A stretch of DNA of 33,931 nt, taken from Bacteroidota bacterium (GTDB lineage Bacteria > Bacteroidota > Bacteroidia > B-17B0 > Aurantibacillaceae). The stretch lies in NCBI GenBank assembly GCA_023433205.1, contig JAEZDS010000003.1, positions 1 through 33,931 of the forward strand, in the 5' to 3' direction. Each line of letters opens with the position of its first letter. The stretch's first letter is position 1. This document shows positions 4,936 through 12,613 of this stretch, piece by piece. The notes beneath the pieces were generated by a model. It was given only the letters and a program-made list of their open reading frames with translations, was not told the DNA's origin and made no database searches. The translations under genes and the position numbers were made by a program.

Positions 4936-7344
4936 CTAACATCCTTTTTTTCCTTTTTCGGGAAGAAGCTGTAAGCCCTTTTTGTACTTTTCCTCTTCCG
5001 GTGCCACCTGGCCTGCCAGGTTCCAGTACTTTCTGGCGAGGTTAAAACAGCCCATGTTGAAGTACACAGCTCCCAGCTGGTAAGCGTCTTCGGCATTTTT
5101 TGGATTTATGGTGAGAAGCTTTTTAAAGACACTTTCGGCAGCATGGTAGTTCTCTTTGTTAAGTGCGGTGACGGCACTTTCACGCAGTTGCTGACTGAAG
5201 ACATAATAGTAATTCCTTAAATATGGATTGTCGGGATACAGCGCTTCAGCGAATTTCCAGTTAAGAATGGCTTTTTTATGGTCGCCGAGTTTGTAGTGTG
5301 CCAGACCCAGATTCAGAAAACCATTCACATAACGGGGATGAAGTTCAACTGCATGTTCAAGGTACGCTATTCCTTTTTGCAGGGCCGCCTCTCTTTTATC
5401 TTTATAACCACCGCTTTTCACCTCCTCGTCGCTGATCACCAGCTGACCATTGTAATCATTAAACAGAGTGCTGTCTGAACCTGGAATTATTTTTCCTGTG
5501 ATCTCGCGGGTATCCGCAAGGTCTATCCATCGTGCACCGGCATTGCCCAGCACAAGCACCGAGTTTGGAGCGTACTTTACATCACGTAAAAAAAGTGTCA
5601 CGTCATTTTTCCAGTCCCTGCTGCGGTTGCGGGCCTTTATAGCAAAAACAACGGTAACCAACAGAAGAAAAAAAATAAGACCGGTTCTTGCAAGTGCCGG
5701 CTGTCGTAAAAAGGGTATTTTAATAATACGGAGGATCAGCCAGGCTACAACAACCGACATGCCAAGAGATGGGTGCAGCAGATGGGTCTCAAGCATCATG
5801 GTGCCTGTATAAAAGAATAGATTGGAAGTACTGAGTATAAAAACAAACCAGGTTACCAATGCCAGGCCCGCAATATGCCTGCGAATGCAGAGAATGATTC
5901 CGGCCATTAGCAAAATACTATTCAATAGCAGAGAAACAATAACCTCCCAGTCTAGGGCGTCACGATACGTAATTGTAGCGTAAGAATAATCGGAGAGCAG
6001 GGGATGGGGGAAAAAATAGATCCGCAGGTAAAGAAGCAGGGTGTAGATCTTTGTGGCAAAAGCCTGTGAACCCGTTGCCAGCAGATAAGGATTGTTGAGT
6101 ATCTCAGTGTCAGGCACCCCGGGCGCCATATTCACTGCATTCAGGCGCAGACTCAGATAAATTATTCCCGCTAAAAAGAGCATTGGCAGTAGTGCCGGGG
6201 ATGAACGTTTCCGTAATGCCGGCAATAGAAGAGCTATGGTGATTACGGTATACAGCACCGCTGCGATCAGAAAAAACAACCAGGGTGCCAGTCCGAAATA
6301 AAATGCCTGCAGGTCGCAAAATATCAGAAATAAGCTGCTGAGGAGAAAGACCGCACTTTGAATGCCTGTGGCCTGCAGCGTTGCCAGTCTTTCGTTTTTC
6401 AGAACAAAAAGAGATAAAGGCAGCAGCAGGTATAAGGCAAGGGCATATTCCTTCGACATAAGAGCTGCAAACATTGCGATAGCGGCAAGAACAAGATGCC
6501 GGAGCTGCTTTTTTTCAATGTACCGGAAGGCGCCCATAAATGTGAGCGCAATAAAGATCATGGAAAAGATATCCTCGCGGCCTTTTATGTTTGCAACTGC
6601 TTCACTCAACACTGGATGAACAGTAAAGATCAGCGCTGCAAGAAAAGCCAGATCCTGGCGGTGTGGAAAAAAATGCCGTGAAAACAGCCTGAATACCAGC
6701 AGACAGCAGATTGCGAAAAAGACGATATTATTAAAATGCCTTAACCTGGCGCCGTTCACCTGACAGTCAACCTCATTAAATATGCCATCTGCATTCAGAT
6801 CTTCCGCGCGATCATTTTGGAAATTTTTATTCAGGTCCCAGCAGTAATAACATTCCTTCACCTGCGCGGTATCATCACCATTAAGATCAACATAGCTGTT
6901 GTATTCGTATCCACGGCGTACCTGTCCCGCAAAATTGGTATAGGTCACTTCCTCATGATCTAAAAACCCGTTTTTATTGAGGTCTTCTGCCATCATGTAA
7001 TATCCGCTGCGGTAGGGGGCTATGATCTGCTGTTCAAGCGCATAGGTAATTACGGGCAATGGACGGTATCTGCCTCCCTGAAGCTGATCTTTTGCATTCA
7101 TTCGTTTGTAGAAAGCGTCGTAGGCATCGTGCGTGAGAATTTCGCGGATACCGCCTGCTCCTTTTAAAACGTAGTTGTTCTGGTGGATAATTATGCCATC
7201 GTCGAGTGCATACTCATTATTAAGAGATGGGGCATAGAAAATAATTGCCAGCAGAACGATGATAAATCCTGGCTGTCTTGTATTAAAGAATGGAAAAATG
7301 CTGAATGCGGTGTTGCTTTTTTCCTGTGGGTTTAGATTATCCAT
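4936..7344 (-). CDS. TMTC-like GT-C glycosyltransferase with TPRs and an EF-hand-like insertion
   Basis: The 802-residue membrane protein has an N-terminal TM helix (about 25-41) followed by NNEYALDDGIIIH, the acidic DD motif of GT-C enzymes. A long extracytoplasmic loop follows, then about ten TM helices (205-590). VANIKGREDIFSM and MSKEYALALYLLL correspond to conserved GRxD and KE motifs of TMTC-type O-mannosyltransferases. Residues about 640-795 are TPR repeats (LEHAVELHPRYVNGFLNLG, AESVFKKLLTINPKNAEDAY). Unusually, residues 121-193 of the first loop contain four EF-hand-like loops, the best being DLNKNGFLDHEE (121-132), the others starting at D153, D170 and D182. The gene is the last of an ECF sigma operon, two bases after the preceding stop. 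Polyprenyl-sugar-dependent protein glycosylation is inferred from the fold; the donor and target are unknown. Confidence 0.75.
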   Translation of the reverse strand: MDNLNPQEKSNTAFSIFPFFNTRQPGFIIVLLAIIFYAPSLNNEYALDDGIIIHQNNYVLKGAGGIREILTHDAYDAFYKRMNAKDQLQGGRYRPLPVITYALEQQIIAPYRSGYYMMAEDLNKNGFLDHEEVTYTNFAGQVRRGYEYNSYVDLNGDDTAQVKECYYCWDLNKNFQNDRAEDLNADGIFNEVDCQVNGARLRHFNNIVFFAICCLLVFRLFSRHFFPHRQDLAFLAALIFTVHPVLSEAVANIKGREDIFSMIFIALTFMGAFRYIEKKQLRHLVLAAIAMFAALMSKEYALALYLLLPLSLFVLKNERLATLQATGIQSAVFLLSSLFLIFCDLQAFYFGLAPWLFFLIAAVLYTVITIALLLPALRKRSSPALLPMLFLAGIIYLSLRLNAVNMAPGVPDTEILNNPYLLATGSQAFATKIYTLLLYLRIYFFPHPLLSDYSYATITYRDALDWEVIVSLLLNSILLMAGIILCIRRHIAGLALVTWFVFILSTSNLFFYTGTMMLETHLLHPSLGMSVVVAWLILRIIKIPFLRQPALARTGLIFFLLLVTVVFAIKARNRSRDWKNDVTLFLRDVKYAPNSVLVLGNAGARWIDLADTREITGKIIPGSDSTLFNDYNGQLVISDEEVKSGGYKDKREAALQKGIAYLEHAVELHPRYVNGFLNLGLAHYKLGDHKKAILNWKFAEALYPDNPYLRNYYYVFSQQLRESAVTALNKENYHAAESVFKKLLTINPKNAEDAYQLGAVYFNMGCFNLARKYWNLAGQVAPEEEKYKKGLQLLPEKGKKGC

Positions 7345-7346
7345 GT

Positions 7347-7697
7347 TTACTTTTTTATGAGATAAGTTTTAATACAGGCTGGTGCCGTATGGTTTTGGGC
7401 GGCAGCGAGGTTGCTTGCCGGATATTCACGGACATCACGGGTAACGGGAGTTTCCTCTTCCGAGGAATAAAGAAAAATGGCCAGCCACACCACTACAAAA
7501 ACGATTACAGCATGATAGAGTTTAACCCGCAGGTTAAGAAAGCGGGCCAGTGCGCCTATCAGATCTCCGGTGCCTGAGTGCATGGGATGTACGCGCCCGC
7601 GTGCTTTTATCTTTGTGAGGGGTGGGGCCTGGTAACCGGCTGACTCAGGCTCGCATGCCTGCCTCAGCAAATTGTGGAGTGATGGCTGTTGCTGCAT
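7347..7697 (-). CDS. Small single-pass membrane protein, possible anti-sigma factor
   Basis: The 116-residue protein has a polar N-terminal half and one transmembrane helix (LYHAVIVFVVVWLAIFLYSS, about residues 60-79), followed by a short extracytoplasmic tail. I recognise no domain. Its position, six bases after an ECF sigma gene and in the same operon, is where a membrane anti-sigma factor is normally found. An N-terminal cytoplasmic segment of about 59 residues could be a minimal sigma-binding region, and HNLLRQACEPESAG early on resembles the short helices of such proteins only loosely. The role is inferred from context. Confidence 0.6.
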   Translation of the reverse strand: MQQQPSLHNLLRQACEPESAGYQAPPLTKIKARGRVHPMHSGTGDLIGALARFLNLRVKLYHAVIVFVVVWLAIFLYSSEEETPVTRDVREYPASNLAAAQNHTAPACIKTYLIKK

Positions 7698-7703
7698 GGG
7701 TTT

Positions 7704-8291
7704 TTATTTTACGGGATTAAACATGGTTAATTTTTCTTCGAGCAGTTTAAGGGTGTAGTGTAACCTTGATTTTACACTTCCTTCAGCACAATTTTGTATT
7801 TCCGCTATCTCAGCTATTGAATGGTCTTCCTGGTAGCGGAGCAGGAAACATTCTTTTTTTAGAGGCGGAAGGGTATTTAGTACGTCAAATAAAAGTTGTT
7901 TGAAAAGGGCCGCATCAACCCGGGCTGCCAGCTGGTAAAAGTTCTCCTGATGTGCCGGCTCATCGGGTTTCAGGTACTCGCTGCTTTCTTTAACCACGTT
8001 CTGGTGTCGGTAAAAGTTTTTGCAGGTATTATGTGCTACAGAGAAGATCCAGGTTTTGAATGAACGGGTAGGGTCGAACAGCGCGGGTTTTTCAACCAGC
8101 TTCAAAAAAAGATCCTGCAATGCGTCCTCGGCCAGAGCCACATTGGAATTCAGCATCCTCACAAAATAAACCATAAGGCGTTGACTGTAGCGGCGGTAAA
8201 GTTCATCAAATGCCGCCACCTTGCCCTGGTTTATCAGAGCCATAAGCTCTTCGTCGGTATATATTGAAAAGGCTTCTTTATTTTCAGCCAT
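7704..8291 (-). CDS. ECF-type RNA polymerase sigma factor
   Basis: The 195-residue protein has a sigma region 2 (AFDELYRRYSQRLMVYFVRM, then LAEDALQDLFLKLVEK and SFKTWIFSVAHNTCKNFYRH, about residues 23-98) and a region 4 helix-turn-helix (LPPLKKECFLLRYQEDHSIA, then AEIQNCAEGSVKSRLHYTL, about 137-180). No region 3 is present, as expected for the ECF class. It heads a three-gene minus-strand operon with a single-pass membrane protein and a TMTC-like glycosyltransferase. ECF sigma factors in Bacteroidota are often controlled by a neighbouring membrane anti-sigma factor. No convincing TAnnTTTG box was found just upstream; an unusual promoter, perhaps autoregulated, is possible. Confidence 0.92.
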   Translation of the reverse strand: MAENKEAFSIYTDEELMALINQGKVAAFDELYRRYSQRLMVYFVRMLNSNVALAEDALQDLFLKLVEKPALFDPTRSFKTWIFSVAHNTCKNFYRHQNVVKESSEYLKPDEPAHQENFYQLAARVDAALFKQLLFDVLNTLPPLKKECFLLRYQEDHSIAEIAEIQNCAEGSVKSRLHYTLKLLEEKLTMFNPVK

Positions 8292-8395
8292 GCCAGGGAG
8301 ATCGGATTGCCTGTTTTAGATCAGTACACGCGTAGAGAAAGAAAGTTCATTTTGGGGGAAAGAAATATTAGAATACCTGAAAGGTATTAAAAAAA

Positions 8396-8506
8396 GGGGC
8401 GGTTCCTATGTTCTGATCCTCGTCTCTTTATAGTTGTTGATACATATTTAACAACATTAGGATCATAAGGATCATAGAAGGAACATAGAGGTTTATTGAT
8501 TCGCCC
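8396..8506 (-). repeat. Large imperfect inverted repeat, possible terminator of the DUF983 gene
   Basis: Nested arms: GGGCG (8397-8401) with CGCCC (8502-8506), CTATGTTC (8406-8413) with GAACATAG (8481-8488), and GTTGTT (8433-8438) with AACAAC (8450-8455). Read on the minus strand it ends in CCGCCCC followed by seven T residues, so it could terminate the DUF983 transcript. Related CTATG-rich sequence is found on both sides of era. Confidence 0.5.
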
Positions 8507-8540
8507 TCCGAAGAGCTTTCTATCAGCTAATAAAAAATTC

Positions 8541-8912
8541 TCACCAGGGAAAAATGTGCATATAAATTATACGCGATAATTTCCAGCACTTTACCGCGCA
8601 TAAACTTATTACCACAAGAATAAAGATGGGGATCCAGATGGTGGGTAAATCTGGAAAGAAAAAATAGCAGGTAAGAAAGGTAAGAAGACCGAGAAAGACC
8701 GAAAGACCGTAACTAATGTACATTGCGCCTAAAAAATAACCTGGTTCTCTTTCGAAATGATAACCGCAGTTACTACATTTTTTATGCATCTCAGGCATCT
8801 GAAAAAGGTGAGACCTGTGCTCAAATACCTTTGTTTTTCCGCAACGTGGACATAATTCCAGCGCAATTTTTTGTAGTCTGTTTTTGTTGAGTTCGGCCTG
8901 GGAGCTATGCAT
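8541..8912 (-). CDS. DUF983 family membrane protein
   Basis: From ATG 8912 the protein is 123 residues. It has two CxxC pairs (CPRCGK at 21-26, CSNCGYHFEREPGYFLGAMY at 46-65) followed by two membrane helices (about 65-87 and 90-108). This is the DUF983 layout: a zinc-ribbon-like N-terminus with the EPGYFLGAMYI motif at the membrane entry. Function is unknown. A longer reading from 9014 is rejected, because a perfect -7 box (TACCTTTG, 8917-8924) lies four bases before ATG 8912 and the extra 34 residues are low-complexity and unlike the family. Confidence 0.88.
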   Translation of the reverse strand: MHSSQAELNKNRLQKIALELCPRCGKTKVFEHRSHLFQMPEMHKKCSNCGYHFEREPGYFLGAMYISYGLSVFLGLLTFLTCYFFFPDLPTIWIPIFILVVISLCAVKCWKLSRIIYMHIFPW

Positions 8913-8916
8913 ACTA

Positions 8917-8947
8917 CAAAGGTACAGACTGTCTTGCTTATGAAAAA
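8917..8947 (-). promoter_or_regulatory. Promoter of the DUF983 gene
   Basis: A perfect -7 box TACCTTTG (8917-8924, minus strand) has TTTT at the -33 position 19 nt away. Only four bases separate the box from the ATG, which predicts a leaderless mRNA and fixes the start at 8912. Confidence 0.5.
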
Positions 8948-9417
8948 ACGCTTGTTTCCTTTTAATTTTTATTGTGGATTGTTGATTTACCTGGGGCGAA
9001 GAGGTGGCGCGCATAGAGCGATGACTCGCTAACGAGCTCGCAAAGACGCTAAGCCCGCAAAGTCGACATATGCAGGCTTGACCCTGAGGGTGCGTGATGA
9101 AACCTTAGAACATCAGTGGACTCTCACAATTGAGGACATTAGTGTTTATTGAAGAAAAAAAGAAACCCCGGGCAGTTCCTCTCACCCGGGGTGCTGTTAT
9201 TAAGAAGAACCACCAGGGTCCTGAGTCTTAATGTTTTGCTTTCTGATCTTAAAATTACAGCAGGAACGGGCAGATTCCCTGGTTTTTCGGTGAGCGCCGG
9301 AATTTTCTCTGTAAATAAAATTTTTACAAGGATAAAATCCGGCAGAAATATTTTTTGAGGATAGGCTTTGATGCCTTTAAGGACGCTTCCTGCACAAAGA
9401 CCAGATTGTTGTAAAAT
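8948..9417. other. Gene-free stretch between DUF983 and the adhesin operon
   Basis: No coding frame is supported here. Near 9027-9065 there is a short-period repeat with CGCAAAG at 9039-9045 and 9056-9062 and CGCTAA words between, a type of degenerate intergenic repeat seen in many bacterial genomes. The adhesin terminator is at 9151-9193. From 9194 to 9417 lies a 220-base 3' untranslated segment of the last adhesin gene, in which I see nothing further. Confidence 0.5.
9151..9193 (-). terminator. Intrinsic terminator of the adhesin operon
   Basis: On the minus strand CCCCGGG (9185-9191) and its complement (9166-9172) form a 7-bp GC stem with a 12-nt loop, followed by TTTCTTTTTTTC. It lies about 230 bases downstream of the last adhesin stop and is oriented to end that transcript. 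Confidence 0.8.
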
Positions 9418-12400
9418 TTACTGTTTTATCATCCTCATCGTTCTTACACCATTGTCTTTACTGCTTACCCGCAAATGGTAAAGTCCTTTCGGAAGCTGAC
9501 CTAATTGTATGGTGTTTGTTTCAAGCTCCAGCGGCATAAGTACCAAAACACGACCTAAATTGTCAGTTATTTCCAGCAAGGAGTTTTTATCAATACCATT
9601 TGTTTGCAGATAGATCACCTCACTAAATGGATTCGGAAAAATTAAAACTTGTGATTCATCTTTTTGATCAGAAAGAAAAGTGCAGGGGGAAACATTCTGC
9701 AGATAATACGCGGTGGCTTTACATTCGCCGAGAGTTCCGGTAACGATGTACATTGTTGTAAAGGCCGGACTAACACTATAGACAGGCGATGCGGGACCAT
9801 TGTTCCATGAGTAGGTTAAAGCTCCGCTGGCGCTGAGTATCACAGTATCGCCTTCACAGATAAGTGTATTGGTGCTTGTTATGTTAAGAGTAGGGGAAGG
9901 AACAACACTTATGTTTATCACGGCAGCAGATGGACTTTTGCAGCCTTCAATACTTAGTCCCCACACGCTGTAACTTGTATTTGCAGAGGGTTTAACCACA
10001 CCTGAACCAGATGAGTAACTGTATGAGTAAGCACCACTGGAGGAGATCGTAAAATTTTCTCCTGCACAAACTGAGCCTGAGCTGGCAGAAACCGGTGGTA
10101 ATACTGCCACTGTAGCAGGAAGCAGTGTAGTGTCGGGACAAGCTGCGGGATCTGGATGTGACCAGGTATTGTAGGTAAGCGTATAAGCACCAGGCTGCAG
10201 TGTGTTGGTACTAAATAAATTATTTTGAACGCCGGGTCCACTCCACGCACCAGCAGTAGAGTTTGACTGAATTGAAAGCAGATCAAATGGAGGACTGTCA
10301 ACACATCGTTTGAGTATGGGAGATGTAAGCTGAGCCGGAACAAAGTGCGACACTAATAGTGTGCTGCTTTTAGAAGCACTGCAGGGACCAATTTTTACTT
10401 CGTATGTAAAACTATTAATGCCGGCAATTGCATTTGATGGACTTATTATTCCTGCGTTACCCACCAGTCCAGGCGAGAGTGTTGAGTTTAAAAAATTTCC
10501 TCCAGTCGGCTGCACAGTTAAAACCTGCGATGAAGAGATATCACATAAAGGTCCCGGAGGCACAGCAATACTGTAAACAGTGGGATTCGCAGCTGTAACG
10601 GCGATGGTTTTTGTCTGCGGACAGGGCGCGACGCTGGGAGTGACCATTACGGTGTAGATTGTAGTACTTGAACTGTGTTGAGGAACACCGATGGGGGTAA
10701 TTAGTTGGATTGCCTGACCATTTCCAAACAACCAGGAGGTGGGAGACCATAAATACGCGTATTGCATGGGAGCCGGTGGGCTGCTGAAGCTAATGCCGGC
10801 ACTAACCGAAGAGCCAACGCACACAGTATCACTGGCAACATTCACGCTAAATGAAAAACTTACAGGATTGATGGCGAAGGTTGTGGTGTAGGCGCAGTTT
10901 TCATCAAATGCGTGAACAGAATAACTTCCTTCAGACAAGCCACTAATATTAAAATTGTTGGAATATATAACCCCTGAGGTGGCAGTGTATGGTGCGGTGG
11001 TTCCTGTGCTGTTTACGATGAAACTTCGGTATGCTGTATTGTTGGCACCCGAACCATTTAGATTCAAGGTTAGCGATCCATTATTCGCTGAAACACAAAT
11101 AGCTTTGATGCTTCCGGGTACAACGCTAAGCGAGCCTGGCGAGGTGGCAACGGTGGTTATTTGAACTGAGTCGCGACAACCGGTGCTGGCATCATAAACT
11201 ACCTGGTAGATGCAGCCATTACAGGCGTTGTTTGCAGTGTAAGAAGACGCAGTACTGAGACTGCCGGTTATCGGGACTCCGTTATTATACCATTGATAGT
11301 TGTTGCCGGGCAAAGGAGCGGAAAGAAATGCCTGAGTGCCACAGAATGGCTTATAGTCATTAAATACTTGAAAAACTTTCGAACCCACCGACACTGCGGC
11401 TGTGGCTGTTCCACAGCTGCTTCCACTGGGACCGCTCACAGTAACGGTATAGTTCCCAGGTGATAATCCAGTTGCAACCGATTGCGTGCCCACTACAGCA
11501 GTTAGAGAATTTGTCCATGAATATGCATAGCCCGATCCGCTGCCAATGGCGACCACTGAAGCACTGCCACTAGCACCGTTTGGGCATGAGGGCTGCGATC
11601 CTATTGCAGCTATGCTTGTTTGCGTATGTGACAGGGTATATGTTTTAGTATACATGCACCCGTTTGAATTAAAAAGGTTCAGAGAATATACACTTGCGGG
11701 AACGGGATTAGTAATTGCAAGAATGTTCATTGTACCCTGTGGTAGAGGTACATTGCCAGTGGAAGGCGCGATCCACTGATAGGATGCATATCCCGCCGGG
11801 GCCACAAGCATTACAGAATTTGAGTTGGGGCAAAATCCAATTCCGGTGTTTACAGATGTTACAGTAGACATTGGGATTATGGGTAGAAAGTCTAAATACT
11901 GACCATAGGTTTTAACATCTAGAAGAGTTGTGCCCAGATGCGTGCCATGCGAGCAATCTGTTGACATAAATTCCACAGTGACACAAGTTCCAGTATATTG
12001 CGAGAGATCAACTGCTTTGACCTGCCAGTTTGACCAGGAGTGCCCCAGACTTGTCGTAGTGTAGTCGACACCCGCGCTTTGGCAGCCCGGTCCTGGCAGT
12101 AAGCTCAGACTCTGGCAGGCTAAAACTGCACCGCTGCAATCATACAATCTCATATTGGGACCCGGGCGGTCACAACAACCGTGACCAGAAGCGTTTTCCC
12201 AATATCCCGCGTAGGCAAAATACAAAGTCGACTGCCACGAATTAACAACAAAGGTTTGTTTTAGGCGCGTCATTATCGTGTCGGGGGTAGCATTGTTTAA
12301 TTGCGCAACTACTGTTCCACCTAATGGAGAGTGAGGAATAAGGCTAATAGGAGAACTGGAATTTGGCCAGTTGGTGAGCGGCGTTGCAACTATATAAAAC

Positions 12401-12594
12401 TCCGGACTGCCGGGCGCCCAGTTTGTATAAGAACAGGTACCGTTGGCCTTGCGGCTTTCAACCGTCCACCCGCTCACCGCATTGGCGGTTGTATAAGAGC
12501 CCGGCGCTGTTAATTCAAAACCCTGGTTTACGAGTTGAGCATTTGCACTTTTAGAAAACAGGATCGCAATAAGTATTATAAAGATCTTTTTCAT
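9418..12594 (-). CDS. T9SS-sorted surface protein, tandem paralog 3
   Basis: About 1,058 residues from ATG 12594. The signal peptide MKKIFIILIAILFSKSANAQ is followed by a jelly-roll-like N-terminal domain (about 25-235) opening GFELTAPGSYTTANAVSGWT. Next come Ig/PKD-like and SprB-like repeats (for example GSASVVAIGSGSGYAYSW, then TGLSPGNYTVTVSG). The C-terminal T9SS type A sorting domain has VLIFPNPFSEVIYLQTNG and ends LPKGLYHLRVSSKDNGVRTM. The protein should be exported by T9SS and anchored at the surface, probably for adhesion. Its 5' end nearly equals that of paralog 2 and its 3' half nearly equals that of paralog 1, so it is a chimera. It starts 19 bases after the paralog 2 stop and is followed by a terminator. 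Confidence 0.9.
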   Translation of the reverse strand: MKKIFIILIAILFSKSANAQLVNQGFELTAPGSYTTANAVSGWTVESRKANGTCSYTNWAPGSPEFYIVATPLTNWPNSSSPISLIPHSPLGGTVVAQLNNATPDTIMTRLKQTFVVNSWQSTLYFAYAGYWENASGHGCCDRPGPNMRLYDCSGAVLACQSLSLLPGPGCQSAGVDYTTTSLGHSWSNWQVKAVDLSQYTGTCVTVEFMSTDCSHGTHLGTTLLDVKTYGQYLDFLPIIPMSTVTSVNTGIGFCPNSNSVMLVAPAGYASYQWIAPSTGNVPLPQGTMNILAITNPVPASVYSLNLFNSNGCMYTKTYTLSHTQTSIAAIGSQPSCPNGASGSASVVAIGSGSGYAYSWTNSLTAVVGTQSVATGLSPGNYTVTVSGPSGSSCGTATAAVSVGSKVFQVFNDYKPFCGTQAFLSAPLPGNNYQWYNNGVPITGSLSTASSYTANNACNGCIYQVVYDASTGCRDSVQITTVATSPGSLSVVPGSIKAICVSANNGSLTLNLNGSGANNTAYRSFIVNSTGTTAPYTATSGVIYSNNFNISGLSEGSYSVHAFDENCAYTTTFAINPVSFSFSVNVASDTVCVGSSVSAGISFSSPPAPMQYAYLWSPTSWLFGNGQAIQLITPIGVPQHSSSTTIYTVMVTPSVAPCPQTKTIAVTAANPTVYSIAVPPGPLCDISSSQVLTVQPTGGNFLNSTLSPGLVGNAGIISPSNAIAGINSFTYEVKIGPCSASKSSTLLVSHFVPAQLTSPILKRCVDSPPFDLLSIQSNSTAGAWSGPGVQNNLFSTNTLQPGAYTLTYNTWSHPDPAACPDTTLLPATVAVLPPVSASSGSVCAGENFTISSSGAYSYSYSSGSGVVKPSANTSYSVWGLSIEGCKSPSAAVINISVVPSPTLNITSTNTLICEGDTVILSASGALTYSWNNGPASPVYSVSPAFTTMYIVTGTLGECKATAYYLQNVSPCTFLSDQKDESQVLIFPNPFSEVIYLQTNGIDKNSLLEITDNLGRVLVLMPLELETNTIQLGQLPKGLYHLRVSSKDNGVRTMRMIKQ

Positions 12595-12613
12595 AGACGA
12601 ATGCAAATCTGTA

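Noticed and set aside
4803..5096. Minus-strand ORF of 97 codons before the lipocalin gene
   Set aside because: It mostly overlaps the 3' end of the TMTC-like gene in another frame; composition is not protein-like.
8913..9014. N-terminal extension of the DUF983 protein
   Set aside because: It covers a perfect -7 box four bases ahead of ATG 8912, and the family starts near that ATG.
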